Assembly: GCA_964541755.1 (NCBI GenBank)
Contig: CAZIRF010000024.1
Coordinates: forward strand, 1 to 42,432
DNA length: 42,432 bases
DNA from: CAZIRF01 sp964541755
GTDB taxonomy: Bacteria; Spirochaetota; Spirochaetia; Treponematales; Breznakiellaceae
Direction of reading: 5' to 3'
The notes beneath the pieces were generated by a model that was not told where the DNA came from, did no database searches, and worked only from the letters and a program-made list of their open reading frames with translations. The translations under genes were made by a program, and so were the position numbers. Below, in pieces: positions 1 through 8,496 of the stretch. The stretch's first letter is position 1. The number at the start of each line of letters is the position of its first letter.

Positions 1-484
1 GGGGTTCATAGCCCATTTGACGAGCCTTTTCCAGATAGTTGATAGATACATCAGCATAAAACTCGCCCTTGAGGAAGTAAGCTTTCCCCAATACGTAATA
101 AACACGCGGGTCATTAAGCTTGTCATCCAAAAGTGCTTTACGAAGAGCGAATATCGCTTGATCAATAAATGTCTCTGTTTCTTCGGCAGTAACTTGAGCA
201 CTTGCCAATTGAAAAGCGGAAAAACCCTTCATCGTAAGCCAGAAACCGGAAAGTGGGGCTTTTTCAAGATTTTTCAAAGCGAGGGTATATACCGATTGAT
301 AATCTGAATCCCGCCAAAGGGATAGCGCGCGAGAATTATCAGTATGCGAAATTTTCCCGGTCAACGCTACAGAAATACCGAGAGCTGCTATACCCAAAAT
401 TACCAGCAGTACGGATAGAATCCTGCGTATGGCTATTTTTTTCTTGAGAGATTCAATGTAAACAGCTCTCTTTGATCTACCCAT
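1..484 (-). CDS. Membrane-anchored TPR-like protein, N-terminal part
   Basis: An open frame runs from an ATG at 484 off the left edge of the window (161 codons visible, no stop), so the gene is partial. The first ~20 residues are basic (MGRSKRAVYIESLKKK), followed by one hydrophobic helix at about residues 22-41, so the protein is probably anchored in the inner membrane with the rest in the periplasm. The remainder is helical and contains a TPR-like unit around residues 100-155 (ALRKAL..., YYVLGKAYFLKGEF, YLEKARQMGY). A GAGG lies 4 bases upstream of the ATG. It follows rnpB on the same strand. TPR proteins are scaffolds; the partner is unknown. From memory, a TPR gene occupies the same place downstream of the zinc-ribbon/rpoD genes in Treponema pallidum. 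Confidence 0.7.
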   Translation of the reverse strand, partial: MGRSKRAVYIESLKKKIAIRRILSVLLVILGIAALGISVALTGKISHTDNSRALSLWRDSDYQSVYTLALKNLEKAPLSGFWLTMKGFSAFQLASAQVTAEETETFIDQAIFALRKALLDDKLNDPRVYYVLGKAYFLKGEFYADVSINYLEKARQMGYEP

Positions 485-540
485 ACATCCTCATCATGTA
501 TAAAGGGGAATCCCCTGAAAAGCGTTCTCAAGACAAAAAA

Positions 541-902
541 GGTGACGGGTCTGTAAGCCGGGTTCTGTACACGATATATCGTGCCTTGTCATCTATCTCA
601 ATGTGGCGTTACCGTCACATTTTGCGCAGTCTACCCGTGGTAAAAACAGTCCAGGTACCATCCCACTGCTCGACTTTACTCCAGATGAGGTTTACCGTGC
701 CATATCCGTTACCGGACATGCGGTGGGCTCTTACCCCACCCTTTCACCCTTACCCGGTCCCCGAAGGAGCCGGGCGGTTTGCTTTCTGTTGCACTATCTG
801 TCACGGTTTCCCGTGCCCGGGAGTTACCCGGCATCATTCCTGGTGGAGCCCGGACTTTCCTCTGTCAACCAATGCTGACAGCGACAATACAACCCGTCAC
901 CC
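541..902 (-). ncRNA. rnpB: RNase P RNA (type A)
   Basis: This is the catalytic RNA of RNase P, which removes tRNA 5' leaders. Read on the minus strand it contains the universally conserved segments GAGGAAAGTCCGGGCTCC near the 5' end (about 846-868), ACAGAAAGCAAACCGCC in the middle, and AGAACCCGGCTTA near the 3' end (about 553-568). The ends are set by helix P1: GGTGACGGGT at 901-892 is fully complementary to ACCCGTCACC at 550-541. The 3' strand of P1 is followed directly by six U (540-535), so P1 itself may act as the terminator hairpin. The gene sits between two protein genes on the same strand. A TTGATG about 40 bases upstream could be a -35 element but no convincing -10 was found, so processing from the upstream transcript is also possible. 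Confidence 0.95.
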
Positions 903-985
903 AAAAACCTCTTTCAATACATAAGTTAAAAGACTACCCATCAAGGTTCCATAAAACTCACAGGGTTGAATTGAACCAGCGTGAA

Positions 986-1843
986 TCAGTCCTCATATCT
1001 CATGTTGTCGTCATCGCCGCCATCGTCATCATCACCTTGATCGTCATCGTCTTCTTCATCAGTCTCGCTAAAGTCGAGATCTGCGAGACTGCCGGCACTA
1101 TCATCATCAAAAAAGTCACTTTCGCTGATCTCAGCGTCGTCATAGAAGAGAATACGGGAACAATAGGGGCAGAATATTACAGATTCCATGGCGCGAACCT
1201 GGTTTGCAAATTCAGCGGGGAGAATCATGTGACAACCGGTACAAACACCGCTCTTGATAGATACGATACCAACGCCAAGTTTGCTGCGAATAATGCGCTC
1301 AAACTTGAAAAGAATTTCCTCATCAATACCTTCACCAATGCTCTTTTCCCGTTTTTCGAGCTCAACGAGATCTTTTTGACGAATGGTGATCTTTTGTTCT
1401 ATTCCGGCCTTTTTTTCGGCCAAGTCTGCTTCCTGTTGGGCGATAAGACCAGCTTCACTTTTCTGTTCTTCATCCAGAATCTGAACTTCACGCTCAACCT
1501 TCTGCAATTCCTTTCGATATTGCTGTTCTTTGTCCGAAGACTCGCGAATCTCTTTTTCAAGGGCTTCGTATTCACGTTGAGTACTGATATCATCCATGTG
1601 CTTTTCAGCTTTTTCCCGAGTCATCTCGGCTTCGGAAAGCTGGACACGCAGTTCACGAATATGTTCTTGTACTGCCTCATGCTCAGCATTCTTTTCCATG
1701 AAACTACGTTTTAGCCGTGTAAGAACTTCTTCCTGACTAACCAAGAGCTTGGGAGATTCGTGGATATCACTTTCAATTGCTATTTTCTCCGAAAGCACAT
1801 CCTGTAGCTCACGCAGCCTGCTGTAAATTTCTTGCATTACCAT
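986..1843 (-). CDS. Coiled-coil C4 zinc-ribbon protein with acidic tail
   Basis: This 285-residue protein has two visible parts. Residues ~8-170 are charged, heptad-like and strongly helical (a long coiled coil). Residues ~199-235 form a C4 zinc ribbon with Cys at about 201, 204, 225 and 228 (CTGC...CPYC). This is the architecture of the bacterial zinc-ribbon family often annotated as C4-type zinc ribbon/DUF164; its molecular role is not established. From residue ~238 a low-complexity tail is almost entirely Asp/Glu/Gly. The start was set at the ATG at 1843 because GGAGG lies 7 bases upstream; the in-frame GTG at 1849 is too close to that site. It lies between rpoD and rnpB, all on the minus strand, in a conserved spirochaete order. 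Confidence 0.85.
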   Translation of the reverse strand: MVMQEIYSRLRELQDVLSEKIAIESDIHESPKLLVSQEEVLTRLKRSFMEKNAEHEAVQEHIRELRVQLSEAEMTREKAEKHMDDISTQREYEALEKEIRESSDKEQQYRKELQKVEREVQILDEEQKSEAGLIAQQEADLAEKKAGIEQKITIRQKDLVELEKREKSIGEGIDEEILFKFERIIRSKLGVGIVSIKSGVCTGCHMILPAEFANQVRAMESVIFCPYCSRILFYDDAEISESDFFDDDSAGSLADLDFSETDEEDDDDQGDDDDGGDDDNMRYED

Positions 1844-1905
1844 ATACACCCCTCCAGGGGACCCCCGGCCATAACCTGATGGAGGTCGTTGACATTACGT
1901 GACGA

Positions 1906-1928
1906 TCGCAGACAGTTGTTGTCTGCGA
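1906..1928 (-). other. Hairpin between rpoD and the zinc-ribbon gene
   Basis: TCGCAGACA and TGTCTGCGA form a perfect 9-bp stem with a 5-base loop in the gap between the rpoD stop and the next gene. A shorter stem (ACAGCT/AGCTGT) lies closer to rpoD. Neither is followed by a U run, so this is not a clear terminator; it may stabilise or separate parts of the transcript. Confidence 0.4.
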
Positions 1929-1960
1929 ATCGTTATGTTTATACAGCTTCACGAGCTGTG

Positions 1961-3700
1961 TCAATGATCGAGATAATCCTTGAGCTTGCGACTTCGCTTT
2001 GGATGACGTAGACGACGCAAGGCCTTTGCTTCGATCTGACGAATTCGTTCTCTGGTTACATTGAAATAGAGCCCGACTTCTTCAAGCGTTAGAGAATAGC
2101 CGTCATCAAGACCAAAACGCATCTTGAGTACTTCCTGCTCTCTGGGCGGAAGTGTTGCCAGAACGCCACGCAGTTGTTCTTGCAAGAGGGTAAAAGCCGT
2201 TTGATTCGCCGGATTTTCTACGTCTTTGTCTTCGATAAAATCGCCAAGAAGGGAATCTTCTTCCTCTCCAATTGGAGTCTCAAGTGAAATGGGTTCACGT
2301 GCAACATTTTTAACCGATTTTACACGCGCGCTATTCCATCCCAAACGCTCGGCAATTTCTTCATCTGTGGGCTCTCGTCCCAAAACCTGCATGAGTTGAC
2401 GTGATTCCCGAATGACTTTATTGATCTGTTCAATCATGTGAACCGGAACACGAATTGTTCTGGCTTGGTCGGAAATTGATCGTGTTATGGCCTGCCTGAT
2501 CCACCAGGTTGCATAGGTAGAGAATTTGTATCCCTTTCGATATTCAAATTTCTCTACGGCTTTGATAAGCCCGATATTTCCTTCCTGAACAAGATCGAAA
2601 AAATGCAATCCACGATTTGTATACTTTTTTGCGATTGAGACAACGAGGCGCAAATTTGCCTTTATGAGCCGATCCTTGGCATTTTTCATCATGACCCTGC
2701 CACGATGTATTTCCTTTGCCATAGAATTGATTTTTTCAATGGGCTCCTCAAATTCAGCTTCCATTTGAAGGAGCTTCTTTTCGGTAACCTGAATATGACG
2801 AATCTTCTCTTTTATTTCATCCGAACCCAGGCCAAGATCCCCTTCGATACGTTCCCGTTCATCCTTAAGGGTCAAACTGCGCCCAAGCGCACGAAGTTCC
2901 TTGACAGAACCAACACGAAGACGTTTTTCAATACGATCCTGCTCTCGACGATATTTCTTGATTTTACGGGAAGCCTGAATGAATTTTTCCGAAAACGATA
3001 AAATTTCTTCTGCGTGAATATTTGTTTCGGAGAGTGGGCCAAAAACCTTTTCACGAAGTTTTTTCAAATCACCGTCTTCGAGAAGGTCCCCACCACGAGC
3101 CAAAAGTTTGCGTTTGGCATCCATATAGGATTTGATATCGGAACCGACCGCTTTGAGAATATCTTTGTAAAAGAGATTGAGCCGACGGCGCTCGGCCATA
3201 AACTCGGTTATCTCTTTTTTGGAAAGATTCATTTCGCGCGGATCTTTTTTGGAGAATGCACGCTGGGCAATGCCATAAAATTCCGGGATAATCATACTCG
3301 AGCGTTTTACAATGCTCTTTATGATGTTCTCCCCATCTTCCATCTGCTTGGAAAGCTCAACTTCCTGTTCTGCAGTAAGCAGATTTTCTTTTCCAATCTC
3401 ACGCAGATATAGTCTGATAGGATCATCAACAGCAGAATCTTTGTCGTTATAGACAAGGCGTTTTTTATCCGCTTCCTGTTTCTTTATCTGTTTTACATCT
3501 ATGGCAGACTCTTCACCACCCTCATCCTGAACGAGTTGAATATTGTTCGCTTCAAGGAGGGCAAGAACCTCATCCATTTTATCCCCTGCCGTAATATGGT
3601 CGGGGAGAAAATCGGAAAGTTCATCGTAAGAGAGAGTGTTCTTGTTTTTTGCGTATTCAATGAGCTTGGCGATTGCTGGATCAAGCTGCTCTTCAGTCAT
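1961..3700 (-). CDS. rpoD: Primary RNA polymerase sigma factor (sigma-70)
   Basis: This housekeeping sigma factor directs RNA polymerase to -35/-10 promoters. An N-terminal acidic region 1.1-like segment is followed by region 1.2 (DDPIRLYLREIG), a long spacer of ~200 residues (non-conserved region), regions 2.1-2.4 (NLRLVVSIAKKY through KFSTYATWWIRQAITR), region 3, and region 4.2 (TRERIRQIEAKALRRLR) near the C terminus. Length is about 579 residues, usual for a primary sigma. The start is taken at the ATG at 3700 (MTEEQLDPA), which has AAAGGA 9 bases upstream; an ATG seven codons earlier (3721) has only a weak AGG and cannot be excluded. The gene follows dnaG, as in the classic macromolecular synthesis operon. 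Confidence 0.97.
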   Translation of the reverse strand: MTEEQLDPAIAKLIEYAKNKNTLSYDELSDFLPDHITAGDKMDEVLALLEANNIQLVQDEGGEESAIDVKQIKKQEADKKRLVYNDKDSAVDDPIRLYLREIGKENLLTAEQEVELSKQMEDGENIIKSIVKRSSMIIPEFYGIAQRAFSKKDPREMNLSKKEITEFMAERRRLNLFYKDILKAVGSDIKSYMDAKRKLLARGGDLLEDGDLKKLREKVFGPLSETNIHAEEILSFSEKFIQASRKIKKYRREQDRIEKRLRVGSVKELRALGRSLTLKDERERIEGDLGLGSDEIKEKIRHIQVTEKKLLQMEAEFEEPIEKINSMAKEIHRGRVMMKNAKDRLIKANLRLVVSIAKKYTNRGLHFFDLVQEGNIGLIKAVEKFEYRKGYKFSTYATWWIRQAITRSISDQARTIRVPVHMIEQINKVIRESRQLMQVLGREPTDEEIAERLGWNSARVKSVKNVAREPISLETPIGEEEDSLLGDFIEDKDVENPANQTAFTLLQEQLRGVLATLPPREQEVLKMRFGLDDGYSLTLEEVGLYFNVTRERIRQIEAKALRRLRHPKRSRKLKDYLDH

Positions 3701-3724
3701 TCCTCGACATCCTTTATCCATTCA

Positions 3725-5554
3725 CTAAACCTGGTCTGAAAAGGTTGTTCGCTCTCGCAAGAGCGCCAATTCCTCGTCTACATGCTTTTTCTCCAGCATC
3801 AAGTCGGAGATATCTTCGTCTTCGCCTCCACTTCCCGTGAGCATACGCAAGCGTCGCACGAGCTCTTCACTGCGTGCTTCAAGCTTTTTGCGTTTTATGA
3901 AAGCGACACTTTCCTCAACATTTCGCTCGGGATTGCGTGAATACACGTCCATGCTGTGCTGGGCGAGCACAAAACCACGCAATTCTTCGCTCTCTATCTT
4001 TTCCAACAAAAAATCGATGTCTTCACGATCAGCACGAAACGATTCCTCAAGAGCTACAAAAAGCTCCCTCGCGTACGTATTGACCAGATCATCCGGTGCA
4101 TACACCGCTCGTACCTTGCGATACAATGAGCGATTAACGACCAGACACATCATAAGAAACAGTTCATCGGACACTGGTGGAATGGTTTTTCCGGCCAATG
4201 GCGCCGTACCCCGTCCATTGCTGTCTGACGATGTGAGTTCTCTTTTGGCAGCTTGTCGCCATGCTCCGGTATTGAAGTCGTGGACCATTGCCTTTCGATC
4301 CGTTCCCAGACAATCGGAAATGGTATCCATAAGGCTCGATCGGGCTACTTCCCCGTCTACAGACGCCAAAAAGGGGAACATGAATCTCATAGCGGCCATT
4401 TTTCCCTCCGCAGTTGAGATCGCATACGTACCCCTAGCATACTCAATCAAGTACTCGAAGTCCTTTATACAATAATTCAAAGCCTTGTGCAACGCCTGCG
4501 ATCCACCTGTCTGGAGAATTTCTGCAGGATCCTTCCCGCCCTCTACCCTGACAACCTCGCAGGAAAGACCGGTTTCACGACAGAGCTGAATGGCCTTGAT
4601 GGTAGCATTCTTTCCAGCCCCATCGGCATCGAAGACCAAGATTATTTCCGAACACCATCGTTTGAGCAGACGTGCTTGCAACTCGGTAAAAGCAGTGCCC
4701 AGGGGAGCGACCGCATTTTTGATATCCGCCTGGTGAAATGCAATGACATCCATATAGCCTTCACAAATAATCGCTTTTCCGGTCTTGCGGATTTCCGGTA
4801 GAGCCATATGGAGGGCATAGAGATTTTCGCTCTTGTGAAAAATGGGTGAATCGGGAGAGTTCAAGTACTTGGGCCCCTCTCCGGATAAAAGTCGCCCGCC
4901 AAAACCAATAACACTGCCATCCCGGTCGCAGATTGGAAACATGAGTCGATCAGAGAAGAATGATGAATCCGGGTAATTTCGCGAAAACAATCCGGTCTGC
5001 GCCAAAAACTCATTGGAATAGCCCTTCTTGCCCAGAAATTGGTGCAACCACCTTCGGTTTGGCGGCGCATAGCCCAAGGCGAAATCTTCCATCATTGCTG
5101 CGCTCACACCACGGGTGGCGAGATAGTCTCGACAGGCAGCCCCTTCCGGGCGATCAGAGAGCCAGTACCGAAAGGAACCGCTCACCCGTGTATGAAGTTC
5201 TCGCAGTGTCGCTTTGAGATCCTGCTTTGCGGCCTCGGCTTCGGCATCATAATTCCCCTCCCAAACCAGATCAATTCCCAGTTTTTTTGCCAGGTGCTGA
5301 ACCGCTTCAATGTAGGTAAACTTTTCGTGTTCCATAAGAAAAGTAATGACACTGCCACCCTTTCCACAGCCGAAACAATAAAAGAAGTTGTGTACCGGAT
5401 CCACCGAAAATGAAGGGGTCTTTTCGTTATGAAAGGGACAGAGCCCCCAAAAACGCCCCCCCTTTTTTTCGAGACGGACGTATTCTCCAATAACAGAGTG
5501 TGCATCAGCGCGGGCGTTTACATCCTGAATTGATTGTGCACTGATACGCTTCAT
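3725..5554 (-). CDS. dnaG: DNA primase
   Basis: DnaG makes RNA primers for replication with the DnaB helicase. The N-terminal CHC2 zinc-binding domain is intact (Cys39, His42, Cys60, Cys63, within CPFHNEKTPSFSV and FYCFGCGKGG). The RNA polymerase core and TOPRIM domain follow, with the acidic motifs CEGYMDVIAFHQ and LVFDADGAG. Length is 609 residues, normal for the family. Its ATG shares one base with the mltG stop (TGATG), so the two are translationally coupled, and rpoD follows within 3-24 bases. The gene order dnaG-rpoD is widely conserved and ties primer synthesis to the primary sigma factor. Confidence 0.97.
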   Translation of the reverse strand: MKRISAQSIQDVNARADAHSVIGEYVRLEKKGGRFWGLCPFHNEKTPSFSVDPVHNFFYCFGCGKGGSVITFLMEHEKFTYIEAVQHLAKKLGIDLVWEGNYDAEAEAAKQDLKATLRELHTRVSGSFRYWLSDRPEGAACRDYLATRGVSAAMMEDFALGYAPPNRRWLHQFLGKKGYSNEFLAQTGLFSRNYPDSSFFSDRLMFPICDRDGSVIGFGGRLLSGEGPKYLNSPDSPIFHKSENLYALHMALPEIRKTGKAIICEGYMDVIAFHQADIKNAVAPLGTAFTELQARLLKRWCSEIILVFDADGAGKNATIKAIQLCRETGLSCEVVRVEGGKDPAEILQTGGSQALHKALNYCIKDFEYLIEYARGTYAISTAEGKMAAMRFMFPFLASVDGEVARSSLMDTISDCLGTDRKAMVHDFNTGAWRQAAKRELTSSDSNGRGTAPLAGKTIPPVSDELFLMMCLVVNRSLYRKVRAVYAPDDLVNTYARELFVALEESFRADREDIDFLLEKIESEELRGFVLAQHSMDVYSRNPERNVEESVAFIKRKKLEARSEELVRRLRMLTGSGGEDEDISDLMLEKKHVDEELALLRERTTFSDQV

Positions 5555-6627
5555 CAGTTGCGGCCTGTTCGACGATTGAACAGGAGCCCATATTCAAGAT
5601 GCTCGTCAAAGGTCTTGCTGAATGCGTGTTCACCCCGATTTGCATCAATAAGCCTGAAATAGAGATAGTTACTGTTTTGCGGCTTGTAGACCGCTTCAAG
5701 AGCTGTCCTTCCGGGGTTGGCAATGGGTCCCGGAGGCAAGCCGGGATATATGTAGGTATTGAAGGGATGTTCAATAGCGATGTCGGTATCATAGAGGCGA
5801 TGCGGGTGGGGTTTGCCCTGAATCTCTGTAATGATATATTCAACTGTCGCACAGGATTGAAGCGGCATCGAGATATTGATTCGATTGAAGAAAACACCGG
5901 CTATAAGACTGGCCTCTTCTTTCAGATAGGCCTCCCGTTCGACAATACTTGCAAGTATTATCTTTCGATGCCGCTCTGAATTGTCCTCTTGCTTGTGAGC
6001 CGGATACACTTCATCCAATGTCTTGAAAAAAAGGCTTACCATGTCTTCTGCAATACGTTCGGCCGGGTAATCGGCCGGAAAGTGCCAGGTCTCGGGGTAC
6101 AGATAGCCCTCGAGCGTTTTGGCAGGGATGCCAAAGCGAGCCAGAAGACCTGGCGATTGCACTGCAGCAAGAAAATCCTCTGCGCTACAAAAACCGGCTT
6201 CTTCAAGGCGTTGCGCGATTTTCCCGGAGGTGAGCCCCTCTGGAATGGTTATACGGTGCAGGAGTACCTTCCCCGATGTGAACAGGGCATACAACTCGCT
6301 CGCTTTCATGGGCTCTTCGATAAGGTATTCCCCTACTTTGATGGATCCGCCGTACAGGTATGGAAACAATCGCCACAACAAGGGTGAACGGGTAAGGCCC
6401 GCCGATGACAAGCGCTCGGAGAGGGATATGAGGGATTCACCCCGTCGTATACGCAACAAAAGCCCTTCATCTACACGAAGGATATCCTCGGTATCTGTTA
6501 TATGAGAAAGGGATTCAACGGCCCGATTTTCTGTTTGAAACAGTATAAGTGTGCCAGCTCCCAATACCGTGACAATAATTAAAAGTGAAAAAAACACCCG
6601 TATAAAAACCTTGAAAACAAGTTTCAT
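5554..6627 (-). CDS. mltG: Endolytic murein transglycosylase MltG (YceG)
   Basis: MltG cleaves nascent peptidoglycan strands at the inner membrane and may set glycan chain length. Residues ~8-30 form the single N-terminal membrane anchor; a LysM-like segment follows, then the YceG catalytic domain with the signature ILASIVEREA containing the catalytic Glu at about 230, and the conserved Asn-Thr-Tyr/Gly-Leu-Pro-Pro-Gly-Pro-Ile stretch near the C terminus. Length is 357 residues, typical. GGGAG lies 8 bases upstream of the ATG. It overlaps dnaG by one base. Older annotations call this family aminodeoxychorismate lyase, which is probably wrong. Confidence 0.94.
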   Translation of the reverse strand: MKLVFKVFIRVFFSLLIIVTVLGAGTLILFQTENRAVESLSHITDTEDILRVDEGLLLRIRRGESLISLSERLSSAGLTRSPLLWRLFPYLYGGSIKVGEYLIEEPMKASELYALFTSGKVLLHRITIPEGLTSGKIAQRLEEAGFCSAEDFLAAVQSPGLLARFGIPAKTLEGYLYPETWHFPADYPAERIAEDMVSLFFKTLDEVYPAHKQEDNSERHRKIILASIVEREAYLKEEASLIAGVFFNRINISMPLQSCATVEYIITEIQGKPHPHRLYDTDIAIEHPFNTYIYPGLPPGPIANPGRTALEAVYKPQNSNYLYFRLIDANRGEHAFSKTFDEHLEYGLLFNRRTGRN

Positions 6628-6671
6628 GTCATGTTCTCCCAGAAAATATCGATCGAGCTTGCGCCAAGGAT

Positions 6672-6863
6672 TCAGCTTGTGCGCCTTTCGTAGTTCCGCT
6701 CGAAAGCCTCCATTTCGTCGATGGAAAAATTCGTGTACAGAATTGCACGGATACGCTCGAAAAGCCTGCTCTCCCGGTCGGTAAGAGAGCCTTCCTGCCT
6801 CTTCAAGAGAATGAATACATCCTTGAGTTCTTCAAAATCAAGCATAAAAGGTTTGTCTATCAC
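6672..6863 (-). CDS. Small conserved-looking protein of 63 residues
   Basis: This short reading frame begins with GTG at 6863 that overlaps the stop of the MBL-fold gene by four bases (GTGA), and ends 45 bases before mltG. The product is highly charged and predicted helical (DFEELKDVFILLKRQEG, RLFERIRAILYTNFSIDE, FERNYERRT) with no membrane segment, signal peptide or cysteine. I do not recognise a family. The four-base overlap, the operon position and the lack of any competing frame support a real gene. An internal ATG at codon 7 is an alternative start. Confidence 0.65.
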   Translation of the reverse strand: MIDKPFMLDFEELKDVFILLKRQEGSLTDRESRLFERIRAILYTNFSIDEMEAFERNYERRTS

Positions 6864-7798
6864 AAATTCAACTCCAAACCTTCCCGGGCCAACATGACCT
6901 CAACACCTTTGATGGACATGTGATCGGTGTACCACCGTGCAGATTGTTGGATGCCGTAGAGTTTGCGATCATCATAGGTCGGATCATGATGAAAGAGAAC
7001 AACCTTGCCAATACCCCAATTTGATGCGAAGTCTATGGCCATACTAAAGGCACTATGCCCCCAGTTATACTTTTCAATAGCCTCTCCCAAGGTATATTGG
7101 GCGTCAATAATAATGATATCGGCTCCGCCAAAAATTGCCGCATGCTCATCATCACGAATGAAATCATCGGAAATAAGCTCACTGTCTGTAGCATAAACCA
7201 CTCGTTTGAGGCCCTCGGTTACGGCGTAAGCATACGAGCCACCGGGATGGTTCATACGACGCCATGAGACTGAAACCTGGCCCAAATCAATCTTGTCGGT
7301 AAGTGTTATAAAGGTTTTTTTTGCCCCCATGGCTTCTATGGGCACGGGGAAACATGGTCCCAACATCTGTTTGGAGAGGGTCTCTTGCAGCCATGCTTCA
7401 GGACTATGAAATGTTATGGATACCGATGGATCGTATGCGGGGCCAAAAAAGGGCAAGCCCTGTATATGATCCCAGTGCATGTGAGAGAAAAAGAGATTGA
7501 AATTTGTGGTCCGGGGACGGCGTTTGAAGGAGTCTATTCCCAATTCACGAATCCCCGAGCCCGCATCAAAGACAATTTCTTCTCCGCTATCAGTCTGAAT
7601 CTCGACACAGGGGGTATTGCCCCCCGTAGTGCCAAAAAGCCACGGCGGCAAATTTGCCAAAAACCGCTCCCTGGATGCGGCATCCAGAAGGTCTTCGGGG
7701 CGCAAGCGTTCAAGAACCGCAGATATTTTACTTTGAACCTGTACCGGCGTAAGGGGCGCCGGTAATGACCCGCGAACGCCCCAAAAACGAATTTTCAT
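6860..7798 (-). CDS. MBL-fold metal-dependent hydrolase
   Basis: This 312-residue cytoplasmic protein belongs to the metallo-beta-lactamase fold. It begins with the strand-turn MKIRFWGVRGSLP typical of the PhnP/RNase Z-like branch and has the metal motif SHMHWDH (His106, His108, Asp110, His111), a later Asp in IIIDAQYT, and a C-terminal HHDPTYDD. Substrate cannot be deduced: relatives hydrolyse cyclic phosphodiesters or RNA. GGGAGG lies just upstream of the ATG. A 5-bp hairpin (TGCCA/TGGCA) lies in the leader between this gene and the upstream cysteine-cluster gene, 45 bases away. It is coupled downstream to the 63-residue gene. Confidence 0.85.
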   Translation of the reverse strand: MKIRFWGVRGSLPAPLTPVQVQSKISAVLERLRPEDLLDAASRERFLANLPPWLFGTTGGNTPCVEIQTDSGEEIVFDAGSGIRELGIDSFKRRPRTTNFNLFFSHMHWDHIQGLPFFGPAYDPSVSITFHSPEAWLQETLSKQMLGPCFPVPIEAMGAKKTFITLTDKIDLGQVSVSWRRMNHPGGSYAYAVTEGLKRVVYATDSELISDDFIRDDEHAAIFGGADIIIIDAQYTLGEAIEKYNWGHSAFSMAIDFASNWGIGKVVLFHHDPTYDDRKLYGIQQSARWYTDHMSIKGVEVMLAREGLELNL

Positions 7799-7843
7799 GC
7801 TGCCTCCCTGCCGTCCATGCCAGTAATGGCAGGTTCCCCACGA

Positions 7844-8326
7844 TCAGATCCTGGTATCGACTCCATCAAAGGATCGATCGCGTGTGATGTACGGATGATT
7901 GCTGCGTTCATCAAGGAGTGATTCAATAACATCCCCTGCGATTATAGCGCCCTTCCCGATACCGGGACAGTCCCTGGCACAGTCTTCCCAGGTTTTTTTA
8001 TCTCGCAAAATACTTCCCCAAAAGGGATATGAACTGCATTGAAATGGACGACTGGCATATACTGCGCAGCCCTCATCACCCCAAAAAATACAGTCATTAT
8101 TGGCCTTTTCTTTTAAAGACAGTATTTCAAGCTCGCCTTCCCACGGGACCCAGCGGCCGTATACGGCTATGAATTCATCTTCTTCCAGTTTGGTCTCTTT
8201 GCAAAGAGCATCCAGGTCGACCTGTGAGAGAAAGACAAAACCGGGCTCATGCCGGCAGCAGGCAGAACAGCGCTGACATTGAAAGGCAAGCCCGTTCTTG
8301 TAAAAAAGCTCTTTGGGTGAAGCCAT
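7844..8326 (-). CDS. YkgJ-family cysteine-cluster protein
   Basis: This 160-residue protein carries the cysteine pattern of the YkgJ/UPF0153 family, thought to bind iron-sulfur or zinc: CQRCSACC at residues 17-24, then Cys in NDCIFW, GCAVY and FQCSSYPFW, and a late C-x3-C (DCARDCPG). The biochemical role is unknown. The start was set at the ATG at 8326 (MASPKELF) because GGAGG lies 5 bases upstream; an in-frame ATG ten codons earlier would lie inside the terminator of the tRNA-Tyr gene. It is the first protein gene after that terminator and probably heads the long minus-strand run towards dnaG-rpoD. Confidence 0.85.
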   Translation of the reverse strand: MASPKELFYKNGLAFQCQRCSACCRHEPGFVFLSQVDLDALCKETKLEEDEFIAVYGRWVPWEGELEILSLKEKANNDCIFWGDEGCAVYASRPFQCSSYPFWGSILRDKKTWEDCARDCPGIGKGAIIAGDVIESLLDERSNHPYITRDRSFDGVDTRI

Positions 8327-8336
8327 GGACACCTCC

Positions 8337-8380
8337 AAAAAAAAAGCTGTTTGCAACCCGAAGGGGTATACAAACAGCTT
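8337..8380 (-). terminator. Rho-independent terminator of the tRNA-Thr/Tyr unit
   Basis: Immediately after tRNA-Tyr, AAGCTGTTTG and CAAACAGCTT form a perfect 10-bp stem with a GC-rich loop (CCCC..GGGT), followed by nine U. The U run ends directly at the Shine-Dalgarno GGAGG of the next gene. Confidence 0.93.
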
Positions 8381-8384
8381 TGAG

Positions 8385-8466
8385 TGGGGAGAGAAGGATT
8401 CGAACCTTCGAAGGCGGAGCCAACAGATTTACAGTCTGCCCCCTTTGACCACTCGGGAACCTCCCC
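8385..8466 (-). tRNA. tRNA-Tyr (GTA)
   Basis: The 82-base sequence folds as a class II tRNA: acceptor GGGGAGG/TCTCCCC with A73, anticodon loop CTGTAAA giving anticodon GTA, a long variable arm, and T arm GAAGG-TTCGAAT-CCTTC. The 3' CCA is not encoded. It lies 30 bases after tRNA-Thr on the same strand and is followed by a strong terminator. Confidence 0.97.
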
Positions 8467-8496
8467 GGATAAAACAACGCATCATATAGCGTGTAC

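Noticed and set aside
472..924. Open frames on the plus strand between 472 and 924
   Set aside because: They cover the RNase P RNA gene in antisense and have no protein-like features.
779..1714. Long plus-strand open frame opposite the zinc-ribbon gene and rnpB
   Set aside because: It is antisense to a gene with a clear family pattern and to rnpB; its apparent hydrophobic stretches are the complement of the acidic GAT/GAC tract and it has no ribosome site.
1906..1928. Intrinsic terminator after rpoD
   Set aside because: The 9-bp stem is good but no U run follows it; kept only as a hairpin.
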